This document shows, piece after piece, positions 9,310 to 17,902 of a stretch of 32,443 nucleotides of DNA (position 1 is its first letter; the number at the start of each line of letters is the position of its first letter). The DNA lies in the NCBI GenBank assembly GCA_945890035.1, contig CAMDCJ010000007.1:1-32443 (forward strand), given 5' to 3'. This DNA comes from Rickettsia typhi (GTDB lineage Bacteria; Pseudomonadota; Alphaproteobacteria; Rickettsiales; UBA1997). A program made the translations under genes and the position numbers. The notes under the pieces are model-generated. The model ran no database searches and was not told where the DNA came from. It saw only the letters and a program-made list of their open reading frames with translations.

Positions 9310-10441
9310 AAATTACTAGAAAAGTTAAATAAAATAAACACCCAAAGCAAATAGCGATGGGAAAGCCTTGATTGCCAAAATAGTTGATCATAAAACCGCC
9401 CAATAAACTTCCAAAAAGTGAACCGCAAGTTCCAATAAGTTGAAAAGTTGAGTTGGCCGCAACTAATTCACTATCTTCGTAATCTTCATTCATCATTTTA
9501 AAAACTGAAACATAAATGCAAGCAATAAATAAGCCAAACACGAAGAAACATAAAATTAAAAAATAAAATGATTTTTGGTAAAGACTTACGAGTAAAAAGC
9601 AATAAAGGCAACCCAAATATCCGATATTAATTAATTTTTTTGGTGAGATTTTTTTAAGCATAAATCCGACAAAAATATCAAAAAATCCGCTGGCCATGTA
9701 GGCGGTGATGAATAGTCCTGAAGACTCGTTGCTGAAGCCGAGTCCTGCTCCAAAAACTACCGCTAAACTTAAAATTGTGTAAGTTGTAAAATCTAAAAAA
9801 AAGCGACTAAAAAAACTGTTGGGATTTTTTTTAAAAAATTTTTTTAAAGAAATTCTTTGAGAATTTATTTGCGGTTGGAGTTGCTTTTTTAAAGGGTTTA
9901 GACATAAAGACGCCGACAAAACTAATAACGCCGAAATTATAAAGCTTAAATAATTTTCGGAGCCAGAAAATTTGACAATTACGGGACCAAAAGCGACTCC
10001 GCCAGAAATTAAAGCGCTAAAAATTCCTAAGCCGATACCGCGTTCTTCGTTGTTTAAAAACATGTTGAGCCATGACATTCTAGAGATGGCGAATATTAGC
10101 CAACAACATCCAAGAATAAAAACTAGCAATAACCACAATATAAAATTTGAATAAAAATAAATTACCAAAACAATTGATGAATAAAGAATCGAGGCAATTT
10201 TTATAGAATTTGTAATGCCAAATTTGGCGACGAATTTGCTCAAAAAAAACGACATAAATGCCATGCCACAAACTTCAAAGGCGAAGGCGATGCCAATCTG
10301 TGAAGGGTTGATATTGTTGAGCTTTAGAATCGATGGGAAGGTTACTAAATCAATGCCAATTGCGGTTGCAAATAGAAAGAAACTCAAATATAAAAATTTA
10401 GTTTGACGAACGAAAAGTAAATTTTTAAAGCTTTGAAACAT
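9290..10441 (-). CDS. MFS transporter
   Basis: About 12 hydrophobic segments and MFS-like spacing; no substrate assignment possible. Confidence 0.8.
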   Translation of the reverse strand: MFQSFKNLLFVRQTKFLYLSFFLFATAIGIDLVTFPSILKLNNINPSQIGIAFAFEVCGMAFMSFFLSKFVAKFGITNSIKIASILYSSIVLVIYFYSNFILWLLLVFILGCCWLIFAISRMSWLNMFLNNEERGIGLGIFSALISGGVAFGPVIVKFSGSENYLSFIISALLVLSASLCLNPLKKQLQPQINSQRISLKKFFKKNPNSFFSRFFLDFTTYTILSLAVVFGAGLGFSNESSGLFITAYMASGFFDIFVGFMLKKISPKKLINIGYLGCLYCFLLVSLYQKSFYFLILCFFVFGLFIACIYVSVFKMMNEDYEDSELVAANSTFQLIGTCGSLFGSLLGGFMINYFGNQGFPIAICFGCLFYLTFLVIYEKSKQ

Positions 10442-10564
10442 TTGCTTGCTTGTGATTTTATAAATAAATATTTAGAATCAAAAAAATGATTTTAAATTTA
10501 ATTAAATCGAGTTTATTTTAAGAAATTTTCTTTTACAAAATAAATCTACAATATTTTTTATTGA

Positions 10565-12484
10565 ATGACCGACTCTTTGAAATCAAACACTCCGCTTCTT
10601 GATCAAATTAATTTACCAGCGGATTTAAAAAAATATTCTTTAAGCGAAATCAAGCAAATTGCTGATGAATTGCGCCATGAAACAATTTCTACGGTTTCAA
10701 AAACTGGTGGGCATCTTGGCGCGGGGCTTGGCGTGATTGAAATCACATGCGCTCTTCATTATGTTTTTGATACGCCTCATGATAAATTAATTTGGGATGT
10801 TGGGCATCAAGCTTATCCGCATAAAATTTTAACGGGCCGACGCCATAAAATGCATACAATCCGTAAGCCCGAGGGCTTGGCAGGATTTACTCGACGCGCT
10901 GAAAGTGAATTTGATCCTTTTGGTGCGGGACATAGTTCGACTTCAATTTCGGCGGGTCTTGGAATCTCGGTTGCCAAAAAATTTAAAAATGAAAAATCCC
11001 ATGTAATTGCGGTGATTGGCGACGGCGCAATGTCTGCTGGCATGGCGTTTGAGGCCATGAACAATGCCGGCGCACTCGAAGAAGAATATTTTAATGATAA
11101 TCGCTTGATCGTAATTTTGAATGATAACGACATGTCGATTGCGCCTCCGACTGGCGCGATGTCGCATTATTTTTCAAGACTCGCTTCTTCAAAATCTTAT
11201 TTAAAAATTCGTGATTTTTCGAAAAAAGTCGTGCATAAATTGCCCGAATCGGTTGGCAAATATCCGCGAAAATTTGAAAAATCCATTAAAGAATGGTGGA
11301 TGGGCGGAAATATTTTTGAAGAGCTCGGCTTTTATTATATTGGACCGATTGATGGTCATAATCTCGATATTTTGGTGCCGATTTTACAGAATATTCGCAA
11401 CGATAAATCTTCCGATCCAATTCTAATTCATTGCGTTACGCAAAAAGGGCGAGGCTTTGTTGAAACTATGCAAAGTTCCGATAAGCTTCACGCGGTTTCA
11501 TGCTTTGATCCCAAAACCGGCGTGCAACAAAAAGCCGTTTCAAATTTTCTAACTTTTTCAAAAATTTTTGGAACATGTTTGAGTGAATTGGCCAAAAAAG
11601 ATGAAAAAATTTTAGCCATAACCGCGGCGATGCCAAGTGGGACTGGGCTTGATATTTTTGCTAAAAATCATCCCAAGAAAATTTTTGATGTTGGAATTGC
11701 CGAACAACACGCCGTTACATTTTCTGCGGGGCTTGCAACTGAAGGAATGAAGCCATTTTGTGCGATTTATTCAACTTTTTTACAAAGAGCTTATGATCAA
11801 GTAATTCATGATGTCGCTTTGCAAAAGTTGCCGGTTAGATTTGCGATTGATCGCGCTGGTTTTGTTGGAGCTGACGGCCCAACTCACGCGGGTTCGTTCG
11901 ACATTGCTTATTTAATTAATTTGCCAGATTTTGTGATTATGGCTCCGTCAAATGGTCAAGAGTTAGTTAAAGCGATTAATACCGCCAATGAAATTAATGA
12001 TCGCCCGAGCGCCTTTCGTTTTCCGCGCGCCGAAGCTTCTAAAGAAATTAATTTTGAAGATAAAGAAGTTTTTGAAATTGGTAAAGCCAAAATAGTTCAA
12101 AAAGGCGAAAGAGTTGCGATTATGGCGCTCGGAACCATTCTTGAAAATGCGATTGAAGCATCAAAAATTATTAAAGAAAAATATAATTTCGATATAACTA
12201 TCATTGACGCTAGATTTGCCAAACCTTTCGATGAAAATTTAATAATCGAGGCGGTAAAAAATCATGAAATTTTTATTACAATTGAAGAAGGTGCGATTGG
12301 TGGATTTGGTAGTTCGGTCAGCAATTTCTTACTTAATAAATCGCTTCTAGATGACGGTAAATGTAAATTCCGCGCCATTTTCATGGCTGATAAATTTATC
12401 GAACAAAATGATATAAAAACTATGCGAATCGAGGCAAAATTAGGCGTTGATGATATTTTAGATTTAATAGATAAGTTATTATAA
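10565..12484 (+). CDS. dxs: 1-deoxy-D-xylulose-5-phosphate synthase
   Basis: SKTGGHLGAGLGVIEIT, WDVGHQAYPHKILTGR, ThDP motif GDGAMSAGMAFEAMNNAG, FDVGIAEQHAVTFSAGLA, DRAGFVGADGPTHAG. Confidence 0.97.
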   Translation: MTDSLKSNTPLLDQINLPADLKKYSLSEIKQIADELRHETISTVSKTGGHLGAGLGVIEITCALHYVFDTPHDKLIWDVGHQAYPHKILTGRRHKMHTIRKPEGLAGFTRRAESEFDPFGAGHSSTSISAGLGISVAKKFKNEKSHVIAVIGDGAMSAGMAFEAMNNAGALEEEYFNDNRLIVILNDNDMSIAPPTGAMSHYFSRLASSKSYLKIRDFSKKVVHKLPESVGKYPRKFEKSIKEWWMGGNIFEELGFYYIGPIDGHNLDILVPILQNIRNDKSSDPILIHCVTQKGRGFVETMQSSDKLHAVSCFDPKTGVQQKAVSNFLTFSKIFGTCLSELAKKDEKILAITAAMPSGTGLDIFAKNHPKKIFDVGIAEQHAVTFSAGLATEGMKPFCAIYSTFLQRAYDQVIHDVALQKLPVRFAIDRAGFVGADGPTHAGSFDIAYLINLPDFVIMAPSNGQELVKAINTANEINDRPSAFRFPRAEASKEINFEDKEVFEIGKAKIVQKGERVAIMALGTILENAIEASKIIKEKYNFDITIIDARFAKPFDENLIIEAVKNHEIFITIEEGAIGGFGSSVSNFLLNKSLLDDGKCKFRAIFMADKFIEQNDIKTMRIEAKLGVDDILDLIDKLL

Positions 12485-12505
12485 AAATATAAATCCCGAT
12501 AATTC

Positions 12506-12536
12506 GTTTATGAAAATTTGATAATTTTTTATAAAC
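12506..12536. terminator. Candidate bidirectional terminator between convergent dxs and the lipoprotein operon
   Basis: GTTTATGAAAA / TTTTTATAAAC stem with one G-U pair, located between convergent genes. Confidence 0.5.
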
Positions 12537-12548
12537 ATTATTTATATT

Positions 12549-13064
12549 TTACCATAAACCTGTGCCGATTCTGGTGTCGCCTTTGGAGGTCATTTTAAAA
12601 ACATTGCCGATACTATGGGCCATTGGGTTGAAGCGTTCATCGTCGGGTAAGGCGGGGTCCATTCCTGCAGATTGAAGAGTTCCTAAAATGCTTTGACGAC
12701 AAAAATAATGTCCGCCCCAAAAAATTGTGTTATAATCATTGAAATTCTTTTTGATATCCTGAATATTATTCCAATTAATATCCTTTAATTCTTTTTTATA
12801 GCGATTTTTTATTTTTTTATAATCGGGATTTGACGAGGCAATATCGGCATCGCGTTTCCAACTATAAAAACTTTGATAAATGGCTCCACCAAATTGTGTT
12901 CCAAGCCCTGATTCACATCCGTGCATCCAGCCTAAGCGAAATCCCGGAGAACCTTCTTTCGGAGCGTGGCGAAAAATAAAACCCATCGGCTTATACCAAT
13001 AAGGCGAACAAGAGCTTAGGGTTAAAAATAATAAAATTATGGAGATGAATTTTTTATTTTCCAT
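12549..13064 (-). CDS. Paralogous small lipoprotein, member E
   Basis: Start MENKKFISIILLFLTLSSCSP (lipobox LSSC); core GFRLGWMHGCESG ... FWGGHYFC. Overlaps the preceding gene by 11 bp. Confidence 0.8.
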   Translation of the reverse strand: MENKKFISIILLFLTLSSCSPYWYKPMGFIFRHAPKEGSPGFRLGWMHGCESGLGTQFGGAIYQSFYSWKRDADIASSNPDYKKIKNRYKKELKDINWNNIQDIKKNFNDYNTIFWGGHYFCRQSILGTLQSAGMDPALPDDERFNPMAHSIGNVFKMTSKGDTRIGTGLW

Positions 13065-13626
13065 AATAAGAACCATTATAAGATTGACCAAAAAACTGAC
13101 CGACCGAGCCACCTGCCCAAAGAGGATTGGAATCAAACACTCCACCAGTAGTTCCCGAACCGCCTTTTTGATAAACATCAAAGACGTCATTTAAGCCACC
13201 GCTACTTCCACCAAAAGCTCCCCAACTTAAAACTCCACCATCAAACAAACCATCGCCAACGGTGTTATAATCTTGAGCCATCATTCCTGCATCGTAATAA
13301 TTGAGATAATTATCAAAAGAAGATTGTGGTTGTGAAACTATTTGCATAAAACAAAAAGAAATTCCCCGCGAATGTCCGAAGCGATATTCGGAATTGCCAA
13401 CCATTTTTGGATCATAGCGATAACCTTTGTAACGAGTTTTATAAAATGGGTTGCCACGAGCATAGGAAATGGTTTCGCATCCATCTTTATAGCCTTGTTG
13501 AAATGAAGGCGTTCCCGGAGGGACTTTAAAATTAGTCATTGAATAAAATGGCCTCCCAGCATCCGAAATCCAGCGACAAGAGTTTAGAAAAATTATTAAT
13601 AAAGTAAAAATTATAATTTTTTTCAT
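13054..13626 (-). CDS. Paralogous small lipoprotein, member D, with Gly-rich C-terminal extension
   Basis: Start MKKIIIFTLLIIFLNSCRW (lipobox LNSC); core SFQQGYKDGCETI ... EYRFGHSRGISFC. Confidence 0.8.
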   Translation of the reverse strand: MKKIIIFTLLIIFLNSCRWISDAGRPFYSMTNFKVPPGTPSFQQGYKDGCETISYARGNPFYKTRYKGYRYDPKMVGNSEYRFGHSRGISFCFMQIVSQPQSSFDNYLNYYDAGMMAQDYNTVGDGLFDGGVLSWGAFGGSSGGLNDVFDVYQKGGSGTTGGVFDSNPLWAGGSVGQFFGQSYNGSYYGK

Positions 13627-13988
13627 TAACGAAAGCCCTTCATAATTGAACCCCAAACCGATGATTTTTGACGAACATAAGTTGATCTAAAACAATACCA
13701 AAAAGCACTATCCCAAGAATCGCGATATTCAGGCGAAGAAGACATGCGATAACCATCAATTTTATTATTGCGATAGAACATTTTATAAAAAGTGTTGGCG
13801 CCCGAAGAAATGCCAACCTCGCAACCATCTTTCCAACCAGCGCGATATTCTTCGGTAGTTTTGTCGGTCTCATCTTTCATATACTTGTCAGCAAGGGCGG
13901 GCATCATGTTTTGAGATCCAGAATAGCAACCACTTAGCGATGAAGTGAAAAATATTATAGTTAAAAATTTTATTAAATTATATTTCAT
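13626..13988 (-). CDS. Paralogous small lipoprotein, member C
   Basis: MKYNLIKFLTIIFFTSSLSGCYS (lipobox LSGC); core EYRAGWKDGCEVG ... EYRDSWDSAFWYC. Confidence 0.82.
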   Translation of the reverse strand: MKYNLIKFLTIIFFTSSLSGCYSGSQNMMPALADKYMKDETDKTTEEYRAGWKDGCEVGISSGANTFYKMFYRNNKIDGYRMSSSPEYRDSWDSAFWYCFRSTYVRQKSSVWGSIMKGFR

Positions 13989-14338
13989 TTTGATAGTGGT
14001 CCATGTTGCATTGAGTTAAAGTTGACAAAGGTTGAAACATAACTGACGCAAGAGAAAAAAGCCGTTCGCCAACCAGTTTGGAAATAAGGATCATGTTGAT
14101 AAACGCCAGAACCGTAATCTGGTCCACTTTCTTCTTGATATACAAATGAATTCTGGAAACCGCGATTAGCAAGAGCGCTTTTACAGCCCGCATGCCAACC
14201 AGCCTTGAATTCTGGCGGACCGTCGGGTACTTTTAAATCCATAGTAATTGGTTGATAAAATCCCATATTATCAATACCACGACAAGAGTTTAAGAGTAAA
14301 ATTATTGCAATAATATTTAAAATTTTATTTTTTATCAT
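13985..14338 (-). CDS. Paralogous small lipoprotein, member B
   Basis: MIKNKILNIIAIILLLNSCRG (lipobox LNSC); core EFKAGWHAGCKSA ... YFQTGWRTAFFSC. 4-bp overlap with the next gene. Confidence 0.82.
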   Translation of the reverse strand: MIKNKILNIIAIILLLNSCRGIDNMGFYQPITMDLKVPDGPPEFKAGWHAGCKSALANRGFQNSFVYQEESGPDYGSGVYQHDPYFQTGWRTAFFSCVSYVSTFVNFNSMQHGPLSK

Positions 14339-14344
14339 AATTTT

Positions 14345-14677
14345 TTAAGGAACATCCCAATCCATAATATAGGTGCATTGCTCGAGCCCATCAAACCAAC
14401 CGAGACCGTAATCCGATGATTTTTTCATGCGACGGAAATCAAATCTAGGATCCAATTCCGTAGTTAAGCCTTTGGTTACGGCATTCAAAGCCGAATAACA
14501 TCCGTCACGAAAACCCTTGCCATATTCAGTTTTTGCCGAAGGAAAATTTTTTACTCCCGTCAAAGGACGCGGTTTTAACCCCCAATTCCAATCTGCTGGC
14601 ATTGGTTCCACGAGTAAGCAGGAAGAGTTAAAGAGTAAAATTAATAAAAATGGAATTTTTAACAATGATTTTAACAA
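14345..14677 (-). CDS. Paralogous small lipoprotein, member A
   Basis: MLKSLLKIPFLLILLFNSSCLL (lipobox-like NSSC); core EYGKGFRDGCYSA ... DYGLGWFDGLEQC. Confidence 0.8.
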   Translation of the reverse strand: MLKSLLKIPFLLILLFNSSCLLVEPMPADWNWGLKPRPLTGVKNFPSAKTEYGKGFRDGCYSALNAVTKGLTTELDPRFDFRRMKKSSDYGLGWFDGLEQCTYIMDWDVP

Positions 14678-14768
14678 AAAAAATTCTAATTAACTTTAAA
14701 AAACTATGGCTAAAAATATAAATTTAAAATATAATTTATAAGCATTCATTTTAATTATAGATTTTGCA

Positions 14769-14800
14769 ACTAAAATTCAAAATAAATTTTGAGTTTTAGT
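14769..14800. repeat. Near-perfect palindrome in the divergent intergenic region
   Basis: ACTAAAATTCAAAAT-AA-ATTTTGAGTTTTAGT, 15-bp arms with one G-U type mismatch, followed by TTTTAT. Confidence 0.75.
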
Positions 14801-14847
14801 TTTTATCTCCTAGATTATTTCAAAAATAAATTTTTTTAAAAGTTATT

Positions 14848-15741
14848 ATGTTTTTGTTAAAAGACCGTGCAATTGTTGAAATATCTGGCTTAGATCGTCA
14901 AGAATTTTTACAAGGATTGATTACCAATGATATAAAATTAGCCACACCGCAAAAAATGATTTATTCCGCTTTTTTGAACGGGGCAGGGCGTTTTTTTGTC
15001 GATTTCTTTATTCACGAAATTGCTGAAAAATACATTTTAGATTGTCATATTTTAGAGGTTGATGAGATAATAAAAAAACTCAATCTTTATAAATTGCGTT
15101 CGCAAGTTGAAATAACAAAGAATCAAAATCTATTTGTTATTTTTAATACGCAAAATCTTGGCTTTGTTGATTCAAGAGTTAATGATTTTGGTTATAGATT
15201 TTATATTAATTCACAAGATTTAAAAAACTATCCAACCCAAGATTTAATTTTTTATCATCAAAGGCGAATTAATTTTAGAATTCCCGAAGGTTATTATGAT
15301 TTGACCAAAGATAAATCTTATATTTTTGAATTTGGTTTTGATAATTTTAGTGCCATTTCTTATCAAAAAGGCTGTTATGTTGGTCAAGAAACAACCGCAC
15401 GCAATCATTATCGCGGACAGTTAAGAAAAAAAATATTTTTATTTGAAATTGAAGAAGTTAATCAGCAATTAAAAAATGCTATTGAAGAAAAAAATAATTT
15501 ATCCTCTTTACAATTTGATGGCGATATATTAAAAATGGCTAACATTAAAAATCATGAACTTATAAAAAACGATAAAGATGTTGGTTTGGTTTTATCATCA
15601 ATTTTTGATGGAAAAACCCTCAAAGGTCTTGCTTTAATTAAGTTCGATGATATTGAAGACGAAAAAAATATTTCGCAAAAAATTGATTCGCTAGGCGATA
15701 ATATTTTTTTACAAAATAACAAAGTTTTAATTATTTACTAA
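14848..15741 (+). CDS. ygfZ: YgfZ/GcvT-family folate-binding protein
   Basis: GLDRQEFLQGLITNDI at the N-terminus and the hallmark KGCYVGQETTAR. Confidence 0.93.
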   Translation: MFLLKDRAIVEISGLDRQEFLQGLITNDIKLATPQKMIYSAFLNGAGRFFVDFFIHEIAEKYILDCHILEVDEIIKKLNLYKLRSQVEITKNQNLFVIFNTQNLGFVDSRVNDFGYRFYINSQDLKNYPTQDLIFYHQRRINFRIPEGYYDLTKDKSYIFEFGFDNFSAISYQKGCYVGQETTARNHYRGQLRKKIFLFEIEEVNQQLKNAIEEKNNLSSLQFDGDILKMANIKNHELIKNDKDVGLVLSSIFDGKTLKGLALIKFDDIEDEKNISQKIDSLGDNIFLQNNKVLIIY

Positions 15742-15750
15742 GTAAATTTA

Positions 15751-16686
15751 ATGCAAATTTATCTCCCGATTGCCGAAATTCCAGTTAATATTTTCCTAAT
15801 TTTAGCGCTGGGATTGCTTACTGGATTTTTAGCTGGTATGTTTGGAATTGGTGGTGGTTTTTTGGCGACGCCTTTTTTAATCTTCATTGGTGTGCCATCT
15901 CCCGTAGCGGTTTCAACTTCAACTAATCAAATTATCGCTGCCTCAATTTCTGGTCTTCTCGCGCATTTTAAAAAAGGCAATGTCGATATTAAGATGGGAC
16001 TTTTTTTGGTGATCGGTGGCGTTATTGGTTCATCGATTGGCGTATCGATTTTTAGCCTTTTGAAAAACGCCGGACAAATTGATTTAGTTATCGCCATTAC
16101 ATATGTTCTTTTTCTAGGCTCGATTAGTTTAATGATGCTCTCCGATAGTTTTAGAAATTTTATTGATCGAAAATTCGGCATGGATTGGCATCATCACAAT
16201 GAAGAGGCAGTTAAATTTCAATGGTTGCTTAAAAAAATTGATAACCTGCCTTTTAAAACTTATTTTTCTCGTTCCGAAGTTTATATTAGTATTTTAGTGC
16301 CAATTACTTTAAGTTTTGGAGTTGGAATTTTAGTTTCTTTGATGGGTATTGGAGGTGGATTTTTAATGATTCCAGCCATGCTTTATATTTTAAGAATGCC
16401 ATCAAGTTTGGTGGTCGGAACATCATTATTTCAAATCGTTTTTATTGCCAGTAACGCCACTTTTTTGCAAGCGGTTACCGGAAATAATGTTGATATAGTT
16501 TTGGGAATTTTAATGATCATAAGCTCGGCAATTGGCGCGCAAGTTGGTTCAAGAGTTGCATACAAAGTTGATGCTAACGCCACTCGAACTTTCCTCGCAA
16601 TTCTGCTTTTATTAATATGCTTTAAAATGATGTTTCAATTATTTTCGCAACCAGGCAATATTTATTCACTCGATATTTTTAAATGA
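15751..16686 (+). CDS. TauE/SafE family sulfite exporter-like permease
   Basis: GFLAGMFGIGGGFLATPFLIFIGVP and a second repeat SLMGIGGGFLMIPAMLYILRMP; multi-TM. Confidence 0.9.
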   Translation: MQIYLPIAEIPVNIFLILALGLLTGFLAGMFGIGGGFLATPFLIFIGVPSPVAVSTSTNQIIAASISGLLAHFKKGNVDIKMGLFLVIGGVIGSSIGVSIFSLLKNAGQIDLVIAITYVLFLGSISLMMLSDSFRNFIDRKFGMDWHHHNEEAVKFQWLLKKIDNLPFKTYFSRSEVYISILVPITLSFGVGILVSLMGIGGGFLMIPAMLYILRMPSSLVVGTSLFQIVFIASNATFLQAVTGNNVDIVLGILMIISSAIGAQVGSRVAYKVDANATRTFLAILLLLICFKMMFQLFSQPGNIYSLDIFK

Positions 16687-17426
16687 AATTTTTAAAATTT
16701 TTTTACACATTTTGCTTTTTGCTAATTAACATTGAAGCCTACGCTGGACCGCTAATTTCAGGTATTTCTTCGAATGAAATCAATGTTGATACTGAATTCA
16801 AGGGTGCGCAAATTTTATTATTTGGCGCTAAAAATGATGCTGGCGATGTTGTGATTACAGTCAGGGGACCGCGTAAAAATTTTATCATCAGCAAAAAAGA
16901 AAATTTGCTTGGAGTTTGGTTCAATGGTGAGCGCATAAAATTTAAAAATTCTTATGGATTTTATTCATTATTTTCGACTTACAATGACGGCGAAATGATC
17001 CAGCAGGATCTTAATGAATATGAGCTTGGCAAAAATAATATACAATTTGAGATTCAAGATAATTTATCGCCTTCAAAAATTAACGAATTTCGGATTCAAC
17101 TCGTTGAATTGCTTGAGCAAAAAAACCTTTATTCTGTAAGCACGAAACCAATTGATTTTTTAGACGAAACGCTCTTTAAGCTAATAATTGATTTTCCAAA
17201 AAATATTTTACTTGGAACTTATATAATCGAAGTTTATTTAATTAATAATGGCTCGGTTTTATCGTTCCAATCAATCCCAGTCTATGTAAACCAAATTGGT
17301 ATAAGTGCCAAAATTTCTAATTTTGCCCTAAGCCAATCAGTTTTATATGGTTTAATTGCAGTTTTTTTAGCAATTTTTGTTGGCTGTTTGGCCAATTACC
17401 TTTTTGCTAGATTCATCAAAAAATAA
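16683..17426 (+). CDS. TIGR02186 family protein (signal peptide plus C-terminal TM)
   Basis: GPLISGISSNEINVDTEFKGAQILLFGAKNDAGDVVITVRGPRKNFIISKKENLLGVWFNGERIKFKNSYGFYSLFST; ATGA overlap with the TauE-like gene. Confidence 0.85.
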   Translation: MKFLKFFYTFCFLLINIEAYAGPLISGISSNEINVDTEFKGAQILLFGAKNDAGDVVITVRGPRKNFIISKKENLLGVWFNGERIKFKNSYGFYSLFSTYNDGEMIQQDLNEYELGKNNIQFEIQDNLSPSKINEFRIQLVELLEQKNLYSVSTKPIDFLDETLFKLIIDFPKNILLGTYIIEVYLINNGSVLSFQSIPVYVNQIGISAKISNFALSQSVLYGLIAVFLAIFVGCLANYLFARFIKK

Positions 17427-17434
17427 ATTAAATT

Positions 17435-17896
17435 ATGGCAACAATTATTGTGTGCATTGACATGAATAGCGCTTCCGAGAACGCTTTAGGATATGCTTGT
17501 CATTTGATTAAAAAAAATAATAATAATCTAAAATTGCACATTTTGACAGTTATAGAAGGTTCGCATCGCAATTTGTTGTTTGGAAGTGAAATGATCGGTT
17601 CGCAAAAACATTTGCAAATGGATAAATATATGAAAAAAATTATTGATAATATTTGTAAAAAACATGACATCACGCCAATAGTTTCAATTCGCGAAGGCGA
17701 TATCATTTCTGAAATTACCAATGAAGTCAAAACTATCGCAGATTGCAAAATGATAATTTTTGGCAAGTCACAAAAATCGAAATCTGACAATACTGTTTTG
17801 CCAAAAATTGTTGGTAGAATTGGCGACAAAATCAACGCTCCTGTTTTTATTATTCCAGAAAATATTGGTGAAAATGATTGGCAAAATTTAATATAA
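17435..17896 (+). CDS. Universal stress protein (UspA-like)
   Basis: IIVCIDMNSASENALGYACHLIKKNNNNLKLHILTVIEGS ... KMIIFGKSQKSKSDNTVLPKIVGRIGDKINAPVFIIP. Confidence 0.82.
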   Translation: MATIIVCIDMNSASENALGYACHLIKKNNNNLKLHILTVIEGSHRNLLFGSEMIGSQKHLQMDKYMKKIIDNICKKHDITPIVSIREGDIISEITNEVKTIADCKMIIFGKSQKSKSDNTVLPKIVGRIGDKINAPVFIIPENIGENDWQNLI

Positions 17897-17902
17897 AAAG
17901 AA

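Noticed and set aside
10813-11426. ORFs in other frames within dxs (106, 74 and 71 aa)
   Set aside because: Shadow ORFs; dxs motifs are intact across the region.
12549-13190. Extended N-terminus (MTSLMFIKKAV...) of the 213-aa ORF
   Set aside because: The signal peptide/lipobox begins at an internal Met (13064). The upstream part overlaps the preceding lipoprotein gene in another frame.
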